DNA from: Streptomyces luteolus
GTDB lineage: Bacteria; Actinomycetota; Actinomycetes; Streptomycetales; Streptomycetaceae
Length of the DNA stretch: 64,000 nucleotides
Assembly (NCBI RefSeq): GCF_029968015.1
Contig: NZ_JASCIS010000020.1
Span: forward strand, 62,001-126,000
Direction: 5' to 3'
Shown here: positions 16,234-24,521 of the stretch, in pieces
Numbering within the stretch: the first letter of the stretch is position 1
Layout: every line of letters begins with the position of its first letter
Position numbers and translations under genes: made by a program
Notes under the pieces: generated by a model
The model's input: the letters and a program-made list of their open reading frames with translations, nothing else
Database searches by the model: none
Told to the model about the DNA's origin: nothing

Positions 16234-18309
16234 TCAGACGCCGATGTCGCAGCCGTCCTCGCGCCAGACCGACACCACCGACGGGCGGACCAGCGTGCCC
16301 GGTCCGTCGGGCCAGGTCGAGGCCGGCTTCTCGACGGAGGCGCCGTCCACCTCACCCGGGTGCTGCACCGCGACGAGCACCCGGCGGTCCTGCACGAGCG
16401 GGCCGCAGGTCTCGGCGCCGGTCGGCATGGTGAGGAACTGCTTCAGCTGGCCGCGGTACCTGCCGACCGTGGCGACGCCGAACAGGCCGTCATGCGAGCC
16501 GAGTTCATTGCCGTCGGTGGAGATCCACAGGTTGCCGTGCGAGTCGAAGGCGACGTTGTCCGGGCAGGAGATCGGCGAGACCTGGTCCTTGGGGAAGCCG
16601 CCGAAGTACGTCGCCGGGTCCTCCGGGTCGCCCGCGACCAGGAAGAGCAGCCAGCCGAACTTCGTGGCCGCCGGATTGTTGCGCTTTTCGGTGAGTTCGA
16701 GGACCGAGCCGTGCTTGTTGGCCTTGCGCGGGTTGGCCTCGTCGGCCGGGGCCTTGCCGTCCAGGCCGCGGTCCACGTTGTTGGTGAGCGCCAGGTAGAC
16801 CTTGCCGGTGCGCGGCGAGGGCTCGATGTCCTCGGGGCGGTCCATCTTGGTGGCACCGGCCTTGTCGGCGGCGAGCCGCGTGAAGACGAAGACCTCTTCC
16901 GCGGTCATGCCCTCGACGTGCGACTCGGCGCCGTCCGCGGTGGCCGTGGCCAGCGGGATCCAGGTGCCGCTGCCGTCGAACTCGCCGTCGGCGGGCAGCT
17001 TCCCGGAGCCGTCGATCGACTCGGCCGGGGAGTCGCCGGTCAGCTTCGCGACGTACAGCGTGCCCTCGTCGAGCAGGGTCATGTTGTACTCGCGGTCCGC
17101 GCGGGAGTTGCCGCGGCGCATCCGCTTGCTGCTGACGAACTTGTAGAAGTACTCGAAGCGCGAGTCGTCACCGCTGTACGCCACCGGACGGCCGTCCGGG
17201 GTCAGCGCGATCGAGGCGCCCTCGTGCTTGAAGCGGCCGATCGCGGTGTGCTTGACGGGCGTCGACTCCGGGTCGTACGGGTCGAGTTCGACGACATAGC
17301 CGAAGCGGTGCGGCTCGTTCGGCTCCTTGGCGACGTCGAAGCGCCGGTCGAACCGCTCCCACTTGCGCTCGGTGGCGCCGGGCTTGAGGCCGTACCGCTT
17401 GTCCGTGGCGCGGGTGCCGTGGGCGAAGTACTGGTCGACGTTCTCCTCGCCGTGCAGGGTCGTACCCCACGGCGTCGTACCGCCCGAGCAGTTGTTGAGG
17501 GTGCCGAGGACCTTCGTGCCGGTCGGGTCGGCGGAGGTCTTCAGGAACTCCGATCCGGCCGCCGGGCCCTGGACGCGGAACTCGGTGGTGGCGGTGATCC
17601 GGCGGTTGAGGCGGTGCCGCGGTACGGCGGTGAGCTTGCCCGTACGACGCTCGCCCTCGACCACGACGACACCGAGGCCGTGCGCGGCCCAGGCGATCTC
17701 GACCTGCTCACGGGTGGGGTTCTCGGGGTCGTACCCCTGGAACATCAGCACCTCGTCCGTGTACTCGTGATTCGACACGAGCACCTGGCGGCCGCGTTCG
17801 CGCTCCAGCGGGAGCAGTGACAGGAAGTCGTTGTTGTAGCCGAACTGTCCGGCCTGTGCCTTCGCGGTCTGGTTGTCCGGGTCGAACTCCGGGGCGCCGC
17901 GCAGGATGGGGTCGCCCCAGCGGATCACGACGTTCTGGCCGTACCCCTCGGGGACGGTGACCCGGTCCGCGGTGTTGGGCGCGACGGCGCCGAAGCGCAG
18001 GCCGCGTGCGGACCTGGCGCGCTTCTCGGACCCTCGTCCGGCGGGCGGGGCGGCGACGGCGCTCTCCCCCTGGGCGAGTACGGCACCGGTGCCCGCGGCG
18101 GTCACGGCGGTGACGACGGCGGCCGCGCGGACGATCGAACGGCGGCTGACGGCACCGGAGATGACGTCACCGACGTACTCGTTGTCGCTGGTGTTCGGCA
18201 CCTCGTGGAAGCAGGCGTCACCGCAGCGGAAGCGGCAGGTGAGGGCGGAGCGGCCGCCGGGGTGCGAGCCTGCCTTCGAGCCGGTGATGAGCGGAAGCAG
18301 TTTGCGCAC
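16234..18309 (-). CDS. PhoX-family phosphatase, Tat-exported
   Basis: A 691-residue DUF839/PhoX-type protein. The start is GTG 18309, which has GGAGGAC seven bases upstream; the longer open frame lacks one. The N-terminus contains RFRCGDACFHEVPNTSDNEY, a leader typical of this actinomycete subgroup. A twin-arginine motif SRRS at 55-58 and a hydrophobic stretch follow, indicating folded export. The rest is a beta-propeller-like domain with family stretches such as GWLLFLVAGDPEDPATYFGG and CPDNVAFDSHGNLWISTDGN. PhoX enzymes are calcium/iron-dependent alkaline phosphatases that release phosphate from esters outside the cell. A PHO box lies about 145 bp upstream, consistent with induction under phosphate limitation. 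Confidence 0.88.
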   Translation of the reverse strand: MRKLLPLITGSKAGSHPGGRSALTCRFRCGDACFHEVPNTSDNEYVGDVISGAVSRRSIVRAAAVVTAVTAAGTGAVLAQGESAVAAPPAGRGSEKRARSARGLRFGAVAPNTADRVTVPEGYGQNVVIRWGDPILRGAPEFDPDNQTAKAQAGQFGYNNDFLSLLPLERERGRQVLVSNHEYTDEVLMFQGYDPENPTREQVEIAWAAHGLGVVVVEGERRTGKLTAVPRHRLNRRITATTEFRVQGPAAGSEFLKTSADPTGTKVLGTLNNCSGGTTPWGTTLHGEENVDQYFAHGTRATDKRYGLKPGATERKWERFDRRFDVAKEPNEPHRFGYVVELDPYDPESTPVKHTAIGRFKHEGASIALTPDGRPVAYSGDDSRFEYFYKFVSSKRMRRGNSRADREYNMTLLDEGTLYVAKLTGDSPAESIDGSGKLPADGEFDGSGTWIPLATATADGAESHVEGMTAEEVFVFTRLAADKAGATKMDRPEDIEPSPRTGKVYLALTNNVDRGLDGKAPADEANPRKANKHGSVLELTEKRNNPAATKFGWLLFLVAGDPEDPATYFGGFPKDQVSPISCPDNVAFDSHGNLWISTDGNELGSHDGLFGVATVGRYRGQLKQFLTMPTGAETCGPLVQDRRVLVAVQHPGEVDGASVEKPASTWPDGPGTLVRPSVVSVWREDGCDIGV

Positions 18310-18613
18310 GTTCGTCCTCCATTTGGCCTTGGCCCGGGCCTCGACGGCCTTCGCGGCCCGCCCTCGGCCCGTCTTCGGCGCACCCCGCGCCGACACCGTG
18401 TCGGAATGATTTCGGCCGTGACGTTAGGCGCGTAGACCAGCAGGGCGGCGGACGAGGAGTGAACAGGAGGTGAACCCGGAACGCATGGAGGGGAGTTACG
18501 GCGGTCACGTCCGCAGACCGCACCCTCCCGAAGATCGCTCCACGCGGCGGCTAACCTTACGTGTCCGCCCTGGCCAGGGGTTACGGAATCAACTCACGCG
18601 AAGGGTTGCGCAC
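18310..18613. other. 304-bp divergent promoter region with PHO box
   Basis: Separates the leftward phosphatase and the rightward VWA gene. It holds a PHO box (18454-18475), and an AAGGG ribosome site for the VWA gene at its right end. No gene is seen. Confidence 0.6.
18454..18475 (-). promoter_or_regulatory. PHO box: two 11-bp PhoP direct repeats
   Basis: On the minus strand GTTCACCTCCT (18475-18465) is followed directly by GTTCACTCCTC (18464-18454). PhoP of Streptomyces binds consecutive 11-nt units starting GTTCACC, and this tandem pair points at the PhoX-family gene. It could also affect the divergent VWA gene, which starts about 140 bp away. Confidence 0.75.
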
Positions 18614-19981
18614 ATGGGCATTCTGGATCGTTTGCGGAATGCGTTCGGACGGCGGTCCCGGGAGGTGTCGCCTCCGGCGGAGGACGAGGTGAGGGTGCCT
18701 GCGCCGGCATCGGAGCCGGAGCCGACGCCCGAGCCGACGCCCGAGCCCGTCGTGGAGGCTACGGAGGCTCCGAAGCCCAAGGTCCCGGCGCCTGCGGCGG
18801 AGCCCGAGCCTGCCGAGGTCGACCTCGTGTCGGCGGCTTTCGACAATCCGTCGCTGGGGTCACCGCAGAAGGCCGACGAGGTGGACGCCAAGCCGGAAGG
18901 TGACCCGGCACCGGGGGCTGTGCCCACCCTCCCCCAAGCTCTCGACTCCGCTCGAGCAGGGGGGACCCCCATCGCCCCTGGCGGCCCAGCTGCCCACAGC
19001 GGTGGAGCCGCCGACGGCGAGGTGGCCCCACAGGAGGACCCGGCAGCCGAAGACGAATCCGCACGGGTGGCTGCGGGTGGGAGCGACAACCCGGTCGAAG
19101 ACCGGGTGCACACCCCCGAGCCGGAGGCCGAAAACAAACCCCAGCCGAAGGCTGACCCCACCCCCGCCCCGGAGCCGGACCCCACGTCCGACCCGGAGCC
19201 GGACCCCGAGCCGGCCAAGGCTGAGCCAACCGCTGAGCCCGAGCCTGCCAAGGCTGACCAGGAGCCGACCGCTGCCCCCGAGCCCGCCAAGGCTCAAGGA
19301 AAGCCCGCCACCACCCCCGCCCGCCTGAAGGCAAAAGCCCCCACCCTCACCGCCGCACACAAGGCAGCGGGAGCCGCGCTCAAGAAGAAGGGGCTGACGG
19401 GGGCCCGAGCCACCGTCTACCTCGTACTCGACCGCTCCGGCTCCATGCGCCCGTACTACAAGGACGGCTCCGCCCAGAACCTCGGCGAGCAGGCCCTCGC
19501 CCTCGCCGCGCACCTGGACGATCAGGCAGTGGTCAACGTCGTCTTCTTCTCGACGGAGATCGACGGCACCGGCACCCTCTCGCTCGACGCGTACGAGGGG
19601 AAGATCGACGACCTGCACGCCGCCTGCGGCCGTATGGGACGTACGAACTACCACGTGGCCGTCGACGAGATCGTCAAGCTGCACCAGAAATCCGCGGACC
19701 CAGCCTCCCCCGCCCTGGTGATCTTCCAGACGGACGGCGCCCCGGAGGTGAAGACCGCCGCGACGAAGTCCCTATCCGACGCCCCGTCGAACTTCTTCTT
19801 CCAGTTCGTCGCGTTCGGCGAGCACGAGGCGAAGGCCTTCGACTACCTCCGCAAGCTGGACGCGGACGAGGCCTCCGGGAACGCCGCGTTCTTCCACGCG
19901 GGCCCGGTCCCGAAGGAGCTCACGGACGCCGAGCTGTACCAGGGCCTGCTCGCGAGCTGGGAGCCTGCCGAGCGCTCGTAG
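18614..19981 (+). CDS. VWA-domain protein with long disordered N-terminal region
   Basis: A 455-residue cytoplasmic protein. Residues 1-15 are a conserved-looking basic start (MGILDRLRNAFGRR). Residues 20-255 are a Pro/Glu/Ala/Lys-rich linker of PEPEPT-type repeats. Residues about 262-450 form a von Willebrand factor A domain with the metal-ion-dependent adhesion motif DRSGS and downstream TDGAPE, as in TerF/TerY-like VWA proteins of tellurite-resistance type modules. Such proteins usually mediate metal-dependent complex assembly. The linker contains a 79-bp repeat at 18920-18998, read in frame, that recurs in the first bkd E2 gene. ATG 18614 follows AAGGG; the open frame before it is unrelated sequence. 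Confidence 0.82.
   Translation: MGILDRLRNAFGRRSREVSPPAEDEVRVPAPASEPEPTPEPTPEPVVEATEAPKPKVPAPAAEPEPAEVDLVSAAFDNPSLGSPQKADEVDAKPEGDPAPGAVPTLPQALDSARAGGTPIAPGGPAAHSGGAADGEVAPQEDPAAEDESARVAAGGSDNPVEDRVHTPEPEAENKPQPKADPTPAPEPDPTSDPEPDPEPAKAEPTAEPEPAKADQEPTAAPEPAKAQGKPATTPARLKAKAPTLTAAHKAAGAALKKKGLTGARATVYLVLDRSGSMRPYYKDGSAQNLGEQALALAAHLDDQAVVNVVFFSTEIDGTGTLSLDAYEGKIDDLHAACGRMGRTNYHVAVDEIVKLHQKSADPASPALVIFQTDGAPEVKTAATKSLSDAPSNFFFQFVAFGEHEAKAFDYLRKLDADEASGNAAFFHAGPVPKELTDAELYQGLLASWEPAERS
18920..18998 (+). repeat. 79-bp interspersed element, copy A (inside VWA gene)
   Basis: Runs from GTGCCCACCCTCCCCCAAGC to CCCAGCTGCCCACA, with CTCGACTCCGCTCGAG and GGGGGGACCCCC as partial palindromes. It matches 42747-42825 on the opposite strand at 77 of 79 positions. 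In the VWA protein it encodes VPTLPQALDSARAGGTPIAP plus a short extension. Confidence 0.93.
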
Positions 19982-20123
19982 GGCCATGCCCTGCCGGACA
20001 GCCGTCCGCCCTGTAAACACGGGGTGGGCGGCTGGCCCATGTCGGCTACGATTTCAAGGTTCCGTGGACGGTTCCGTAAAACATCAACCGTCACTTTTCG
20101 TAGCGACTTGGGAGCAGCCCGCG

Positions 20124-21845
20124 ATGGCTCGACACCTCATCACCAGCGCCCTTCCGTACATCAACGGGATCAAGCACCTGGGCAACATGGTGGGGTCCAT
20201 GCTCCCGGCGGACGTGTACTCCCGGTACCTCCGCCAGCGCGGTCACGACGTCCTCTACATCTGCGCCACCGACGAGCACGGCACCCCCGCCGAGCTGGCC
20301 GCGAAGGAGCAGGGCCTGCCGGTCGCCGAGTTCTGCGCGCAGGCGCACGACGCGCAGAAGGCGGTCTACGACGGCTTCGGCCTGGCCTTCGACCACTTCG
20401 GCCGCTCGTCCTCGCAGCAGAACGCGGAGATCACCCAGCACTTCGCCCGCAAGCTGAACGAGAACGGCTTCATCGAGGAGCGCGCGATCCGCCAGGTGTA
20501 CTCGCCCGCGGACGGCCGCTTCCTGCCGGACCGCTACGTCGAGGGCACCTGCCCGCACTGCGGCTACGACAAGGCCCGCGGCGACCAGTGCGAGAACTGC
20601 ACGCGCGTCCTCGACCCGACGGACCTGATCGACCCGCGCTCGGCGATCTCCGGCTCCACGGAGCTGGAGATCCGCGAGACCAAGCACCTCTTCCTGCTCC
20701 AGTCCAAGCTGCAGGGCGAGGTCGAGGCCTGGATCGACGAGGTCGCCGAGGAGTGGCCGCACCTGGCGTCCTCCATCGCCCGCAAGTGGCTGACCGAGGG
20801 CCTCAACGACCGGTCGATCACGCGTGACCTGGACTGGGGCGTCCCGGTCCCCGCGGACACCTGGCCGGAGCTGGCGGCCGAGGGCAAGGTCTTCTACGTA
20901 TGGTTCGACGCCCCGATCGAGTACATCGGCTCGACGAAGGAGTGGGCGGACGAGAACCCGGCGGAGCGCGACTGGAAGTCGTGGTGGTACGAGCCGGAGG
21001 GCGCGTCCGACGTCCGGTACACGCAGTTCATGGCCAAGGACAACGTCCCGTTCCACTCGGTGATGTTCCCGGCGACGGAGATGGGCGTCCGTGAGCCGTG
21101 GAAGAAGGTCGACTACCTGAAGTCCTTCAACTGGCTGACGTACTACGGCGGCAAGTTCTCCACCTCGCAGAAGCGCGGCGTCTTCACCGACCAGGCCCTC
21201 GCCATCCTCCCGGCCGACTACTGGCGGTACTTCCTCATCGCCAACGCCCCGGAGTCGGACGACGCGTCGTTCACCTGGGAGCACTTCACGGCCACGGTGA
21301 ACAAGGACCTCGCCGACACCCTCGGCAACTTCGTCAACCGGGTCCTGTCCTTCTCCAAGAAGCGCTTCGGCGAGGAGGTCCCGGCGGGCGCCGCGGCCGG
21401 AGAGGCCGAGCAGAGGCTGGGCGGTGAGATCGCGACGCTCCTCGCCGAGTACGAGGCCCAGATGGACTCCCTCCAGTTCCGCAAGGCGGCGGCCGCGCTG
21501 CGCGCCCTGTGGTCGGCGGGCAACTCCTACCTGGAGGAGAAGGCGCCCTGGCTGGAGATCAAGCAGGACCCTGAAGCCGCCGCGCTGACGCTGCGTACGG
21601 CGATGAACCTGATCCACCTGTACGCGGTGGTCTCCGAGCCGTTCATCCCGTCCTCGGCGGCGGCGATGCGCGGCGCGTTCCAGTTGGCGGACGACGCGAA
21701 GACCTGGGTCACGGCGGACGAGGCCCGCGCCCTGGACCTCCTCCCCTCCGGCACGCCGTTCACGGTCCCGCCGGTCCTGTTCGCCAAGCTGACGGACGAG
21801 GACCTCGAAACGTACAAGGAGCGCTTCGGCGGCTCGGAGGAATAG
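20124..21845 (+). CDS. metG: methionyl-tRNA synthetase
   Basis: A 573-residue class I synthetase that charges methionine onto initiator and elongator tRNA. The Rossmann domain begins ITSALPYINGIKHLGNMVG, with HLGN in the HIGH position. The zinc knuckle is CPHCGYDKARGDQCENC, around residues 143-159. The second signature loop reads KFSTSQKRG instead of KMSKSRG. Both variants resemble the archaeal/eukaryal-like MetRS branch rather than the E. coli type. The anticodon-binding helical domain occupies the last 180 residues, and there is no C-terminal tRNA-binding extension. ATG 20124 follows GGGAG; the open frame upstream is unrelated. It stands alone between the VWA gene and a small membrane protein gene. 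Confidence 0.95.
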   Translation: MARHLITSALPYINGIKHLGNMVGSMLPADVYSRYLRQRGHDVLYICATDEHGTPAELAAKEQGLPVAEFCAQAHDAQKAVYDGFGLAFDHFGRSSSQQNAEITQHFARKLNENGFIEERAIRQVYSPADGRFLPDRYVEGTCPHCGYDKARGDQCENCTRVLDPTDLIDPRSAISGSTELEIRETKHLFLLQSKLQGEVEAWIDEVAEEWPHLASSIARKWLTEGLNDRSITRDLDWGVPVPADTWPELAAEGKVFYVWFDAPIEYIGSTKEWADENPAERDWKSWWYEPEGASDVRYTQFMAKDNVPFHSVMFPATEMGVREPWKKVDYLKSFNWLTYYGGKFSTSQKRGVFTDQALAILPADYWRYFLIANAPESDDASFTWEHFTATVNKDLADTLGNFVNRVLSFSKKRFGEEVPAGAAAGEAEQRLGGEIATLLAEYEAQMDSLQFRKAAAALRALWSAGNSYLEEKAPWLEIKQDPEAAALTLRTAMNLIHLYAVVSEPFIPSSAAAMRGAFQLADDAKTWVTADEARALDLLPSGTPFTVPPVLFAKLTDEDLETYKERFGGSEE

Positions 21846-21908
21846 AACTCCGTTTGTCCGGCCCCCCGTTGGTAGAGTGCGACGCTTGTTCGACTCCAAG
21901 GGGGGGCC

Positions 21909-22343
21909 TTGAGCGCGCATCTTCACTCAACTGCCAAGCAGCTGGCGGCTGTTCTGTGGCAGCGGCACACCGTCTACCGCGAACGCAACGGCGGCGTCGT
22001 CATCCGCGGCGACCACGTCCAGCGCTGGATCAGCCTCGGCAACTCCGGCACCCGCGGCGACGTCCTGATCCGCGCGGGCCGCATCCTGGACGGCGGTACG
22101 ACGGCACCGGCCCGCTCGGAGGCGGTCGTGCCCCTGGCGAGCGGTACGTCCGAACTGGCCGCGGTCTGCCGCCGGTTACTCGCCGACATCACCTCGGCGG
22201 CGGACCACACGCCGCCACCACCCCGAGCCCGCAAGCCCGAGAAACCGACCAAACCCCGCCGCAAACGCCGCTACGGCTCCTGGATCCTGGCCACGGCAGC
22301 AGTGGGAACCATCGCGCTCCTGGTACTGACCGCGCCCCGCTAG
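21909..22343 (+). CDS. small protein with C-terminal membrane anchor, unknown function
   Basis: 144 residues from a TTG start preceded by GGGGGG. Residues 1-95 look like a compact soluble domain (YRERNGGVVIRGDHVQRWIS near the middle). A Pro/Lys/Arg-rich linker follows (100-122), then one hydrophobic helix (WILATAAVGTIALLVLTA) ends the protein. This suggests a tail-anchored protein facing the cytoplasm. I do not recognise the family. It sits between metG and aspS, but no translational role can be inferred. The stop is followed by an array of interspersed repeats and then a strong terminator. Confidence 0.65.
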   Translation: MSAHLHSTAKQLAAVLWQRHTVYRERNGGVVIRGDHVQRWISLGNSGTRGDVLIRAGRILDGGTTAPARSEAVVPLASGTSELAAVCRRLLADITSAADHTPPPPRARKPEKPTKPRRKRRYGSWILATAAVGTIALLVLTAPR

Positions 22344-22351
22344 GCATCCTT

Positions 22352-22490
22352 AGGGGCGCGGGGAACTGCGCATCTTTTTTAGGGGCGCGGGGAACTGCGC
22401 AATCTTGGGGGCGCGGGGAACTCCGCATCTTTTTAGGGGCGCGGGGAACTGCGCATCTTTTAGGGGCGCGGGGAACTGCGCGACCAACCA
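22352..22490. repeat. five tandem copies of a Streptomyces interspersed repeat
   Basis: The core AGGGGCGCGGGGAACTGCGC recurs five times with 26-29 bp periodicity (near 22352, 22381, 22407, 22435 and 22462), separated by ATCTTTTTT-type spacers. The last copy runs into GCGACCAACCACGACGCACC, the full-length form of the family. GCGC...GCGC arms followed by T-runs resemble weak intrinsic terminators. Confidence 0.9.
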
Positions 22491-22518
22491 CGACGCACCC
22501 GCAGCCGAGCACCAAACG

Positions 22519-22552
22519 AAAGGACCCGGAACCGGGGGGTTCCGGGTCCTTT
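22519..22552. terminator. strong bidirectional terminator between small gene and aspS
   Basis: A perfect 15-bp stem (AAAGGACCCGGAACC and its complement) with a GGGG loop. A- and T-ends on each strand suit both converging transcripts. Confidence 0.93.
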
Positions 22553-22564
22553 AGTCGCGCCTAC

Positions 22565-24328
22565 CTACGGAGTAACCGACTTGCGCAGCGAGATGTTGAG
22601 CTCCTTCAACCGCGCCTCATCCAGCACCGTAGGCGCACCCATCATCAGATCCTGCGCATTCTGGTTCAACGGGAACGCAATCGTCTCGCGAATGTTCGGC
22701 TCGTCCGCGAGCAGCATGACGATGCGGTCCACGCCGGGGGCGATGCCGCCGTGCGGCGGGGCGCCGAAGCGGAACGCGCGGAGCATGCCCGCGAACTCGG
22801 CCTCGACGGTCTCGCGGTCGTAGCCCGCGATCTCGAAGGCCTTCAGCATGATGTCGGGCTCGTGGTTCCGGATCGCGCCGGAGGACAGCTCGATGCCGTT
22901 GCAGACGATGTCGTACTGCCAGCCGAGGATGTCGAGCGGGTCCTTCTCCTCCAGGTCCTTCATGCCGCCCTGGGGCATCGTGAAGGGGTTGTGGGAGAAG
23001 TCGATCCTGCCGGTGTCCTCGTCCTTCTCGTACATCGGGAAGTCCACGATCCAGCAGAACCGGAAGACGCCCTCCTCGAAGTGACCGGCACGCTTGGCGG
23101 CCTCGACGCGAACCGCGCCCATGATCTTCGAGACCTCGTCGAACTCGCCGGCGCCGAAGAACACCGCGTGCCCGGGCGCCAGGGAGAGGCGCTTGGTCAG
23201 CTCCTCGACGTCCGTCTCCGTCAGGAACTTCGCGATCGGGCCGGACAGCGAGCCGTCCTCGCCGACGCGGACCCAGGCCAGGCCCTTGGCGCCGTGCTCG
23301 ACGGCGTACTCACCGAGGCCGTCGAAGAACTTCCGGGACTGGCCCGCGGTGTCCGGCACCGGCAGCGCGCGCACGTGCTTGCCCGCGAAGGCCTTGAAGC
23401 CGGAGTCCGCGAAGATGTCGGTGATGTCGACCAGTTCGAGCTGGGCGCGCAGGTCCGGCTTGTCGTTGCCGTACTTGAGCATCGACTCGCGGAACGGGAT
23501 GCGCGGGAACGGCGAGGTGACGTGCCGGCCGTTGCCGAACTCCTCGAACAGCTCCGTCATGAGCTGCTCGATCGGCTGGAAGACGTCCTCCTGCTCGACG
23601 AAGCTCATCTCGACGTCGAGCTGGTAGAACTCGCCGGGCGAGCGGTCCGCGCGGGCGTCCTCGTCGCGGAAGCAGGGCGCGATCTGGAAGTACCGGTCGA
23701 AGCCGGAGATCATGAGCAGCTGCTTGAACTGCTGCGGCGCCTGCGGCAGCGCGTAGAACTTGCCCGGGTTCAGGCGGGACGGGACGACGAAGTCGCGGGC
23801 GCCCTCCGGGGAGGTGGCCGTGAGGATCGGCGTCGCCATCTCGTTGAAGCCGAGGGCCGTCATCTTGTGACGGATCGCGGAGATGACCGCCGTGCGCAGC
23901 ATGATGTTCTTGTGCATGCGCTCGCGGCGCAGGTCCAGGAAGCGGTACTCCAGGCGGCGCTCCTCGCCCACGCCGTCGTCCTGGTTGATCTGGAACGGCA
24001 GCTGCTGGGCGGCGCCGAGCACCTCGACCTCGCCGACCTCGACCTCGATCTCACCGGTGGCGAGCTCGGGGTTGACGTTCTCGGCGCCGCGCGAGATCAC
24101 CTTGCCGTCGATGCGGACGACGGTCTCCTTGGAGAGCTTGTCGAGCGCCTCGAAGCCGGCGGTGTCGGGGCGGGCGACCAGCTGGACCAGGCCGTGGTGG
24201 TCGCGCAGGTCGATGAAGAGGATGCCGCCCAGGTCCCGGCGGTTGTGCAGCCAGCCGCTCAGCCGGACGTCGCTGCCGACGTCGGTGGCGCGGAGCTCGC
24301 CGCAGTTGTGTGACCTGTACCGGTGCAT
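22565..24328 (-). CDS. aspS: aspartyl-tRNA synthetase
   Basis: A 587-residue class II synthetase of bacterial type. The N-terminal OB-fold anticodon-binding domain (residues 1-120) contains VRLSGWLHNRRDLGGILFID. Class II motif 2 lies in RYFQIAPCFRDEDARADR. The bacterial GAD insertion spans roughly 300-410. Motif 3 is GGIAPGVDRIVMLLADEPNI. Length is normal and no key motif is missing. Bacterial AspRS attaches aspartate to tRNA-Asp; some actinomycete enzymes also mischarge tRNA-Asn for GatCAB repair, which sequence alone does not settle here. The ATG at 24328 faces the SpoIIE-family gene across a 193-bp divergent spacer. Confidence 0.96.
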   Translation of the reverse strand: MHRYRSHNCGELRATDVGSDVRLSGWLHNRRDLGGILFIDLRDHHGLVQLVARPDTAGFEALDKLSKETVVRIDGKVISRGAENVNPELATGEIEVEVGEVEVLGAAQQLPFQINQDDGVGEERRLEYRFLDLRRERMHKNIMLRTAVISAIRHKMTALGFNEMATPILTATSPEGARDFVVPSRLNPGKFYALPQAPQQFKQLLMISGFDRYFQIAPCFRDEDARADRSPGEFYQLDVEMSFVEQEDVFQPIEQLMTELFEEFGNGRHVTSPFPRIPFRESMLKYGNDKPDLRAQLELVDITDIFADSGFKAFAGKHVRALPVPDTAGQSRKFFDGLGEYAVEHGAKGLAWVRVGEDGSLSGPIAKFLTETDVEELTKRLSLAPGHAVFFGAGEFDEVSKIMGAVRVEAAKRAGHFEEGVFRFCWIVDFPMYEKDEDTGRIDFSHNPFTMPQGGMKDLEEKDPLDILGWQYDIVCNGIELSSGAIRNHEPDIMLKAFEIAGYDRETVEAEFAGMLRAFRFGAPPHGGIAPGVDRIVMLLADEPNIRETIAFPLNQNAQDLMMGAPTVLDEARLKELNISLRKSVTP

Positions 24329-24521
24329 TTCTCTTCCAATTCTTCGCGTCGTTCGTCGCGAGACAGGCGGGAATCAACGCGAACCAGGTTACCGCCCGGG
24401 TTCGAACCGTTCGTTGGCATGGCCAGGTCAGCGCCCGCCGGGGCCCGGAGAGCGGCCTCCGAGGCCCCTGGAGCGCCCGCCTCGGTGGCGGGCACCTGTG
24501 CACTCTTCATAAAGTAGGGCA

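Noticed and set aside
21854..24313. An 819-codon open frame opposite aspS
   Set aside because: The complementary strand encodes a complete AspRS with all class II motifs; the antisense reading is a composition shadow rich in Leu/Glu/Arg/Val.
24391..24410. tRNA T-arm-like sequence GGTTCGAACC
   Set aside because: It is a 10-bp palindrome only; no acceptor stem, anticodon arm or CCA-compatible end can be built around it.
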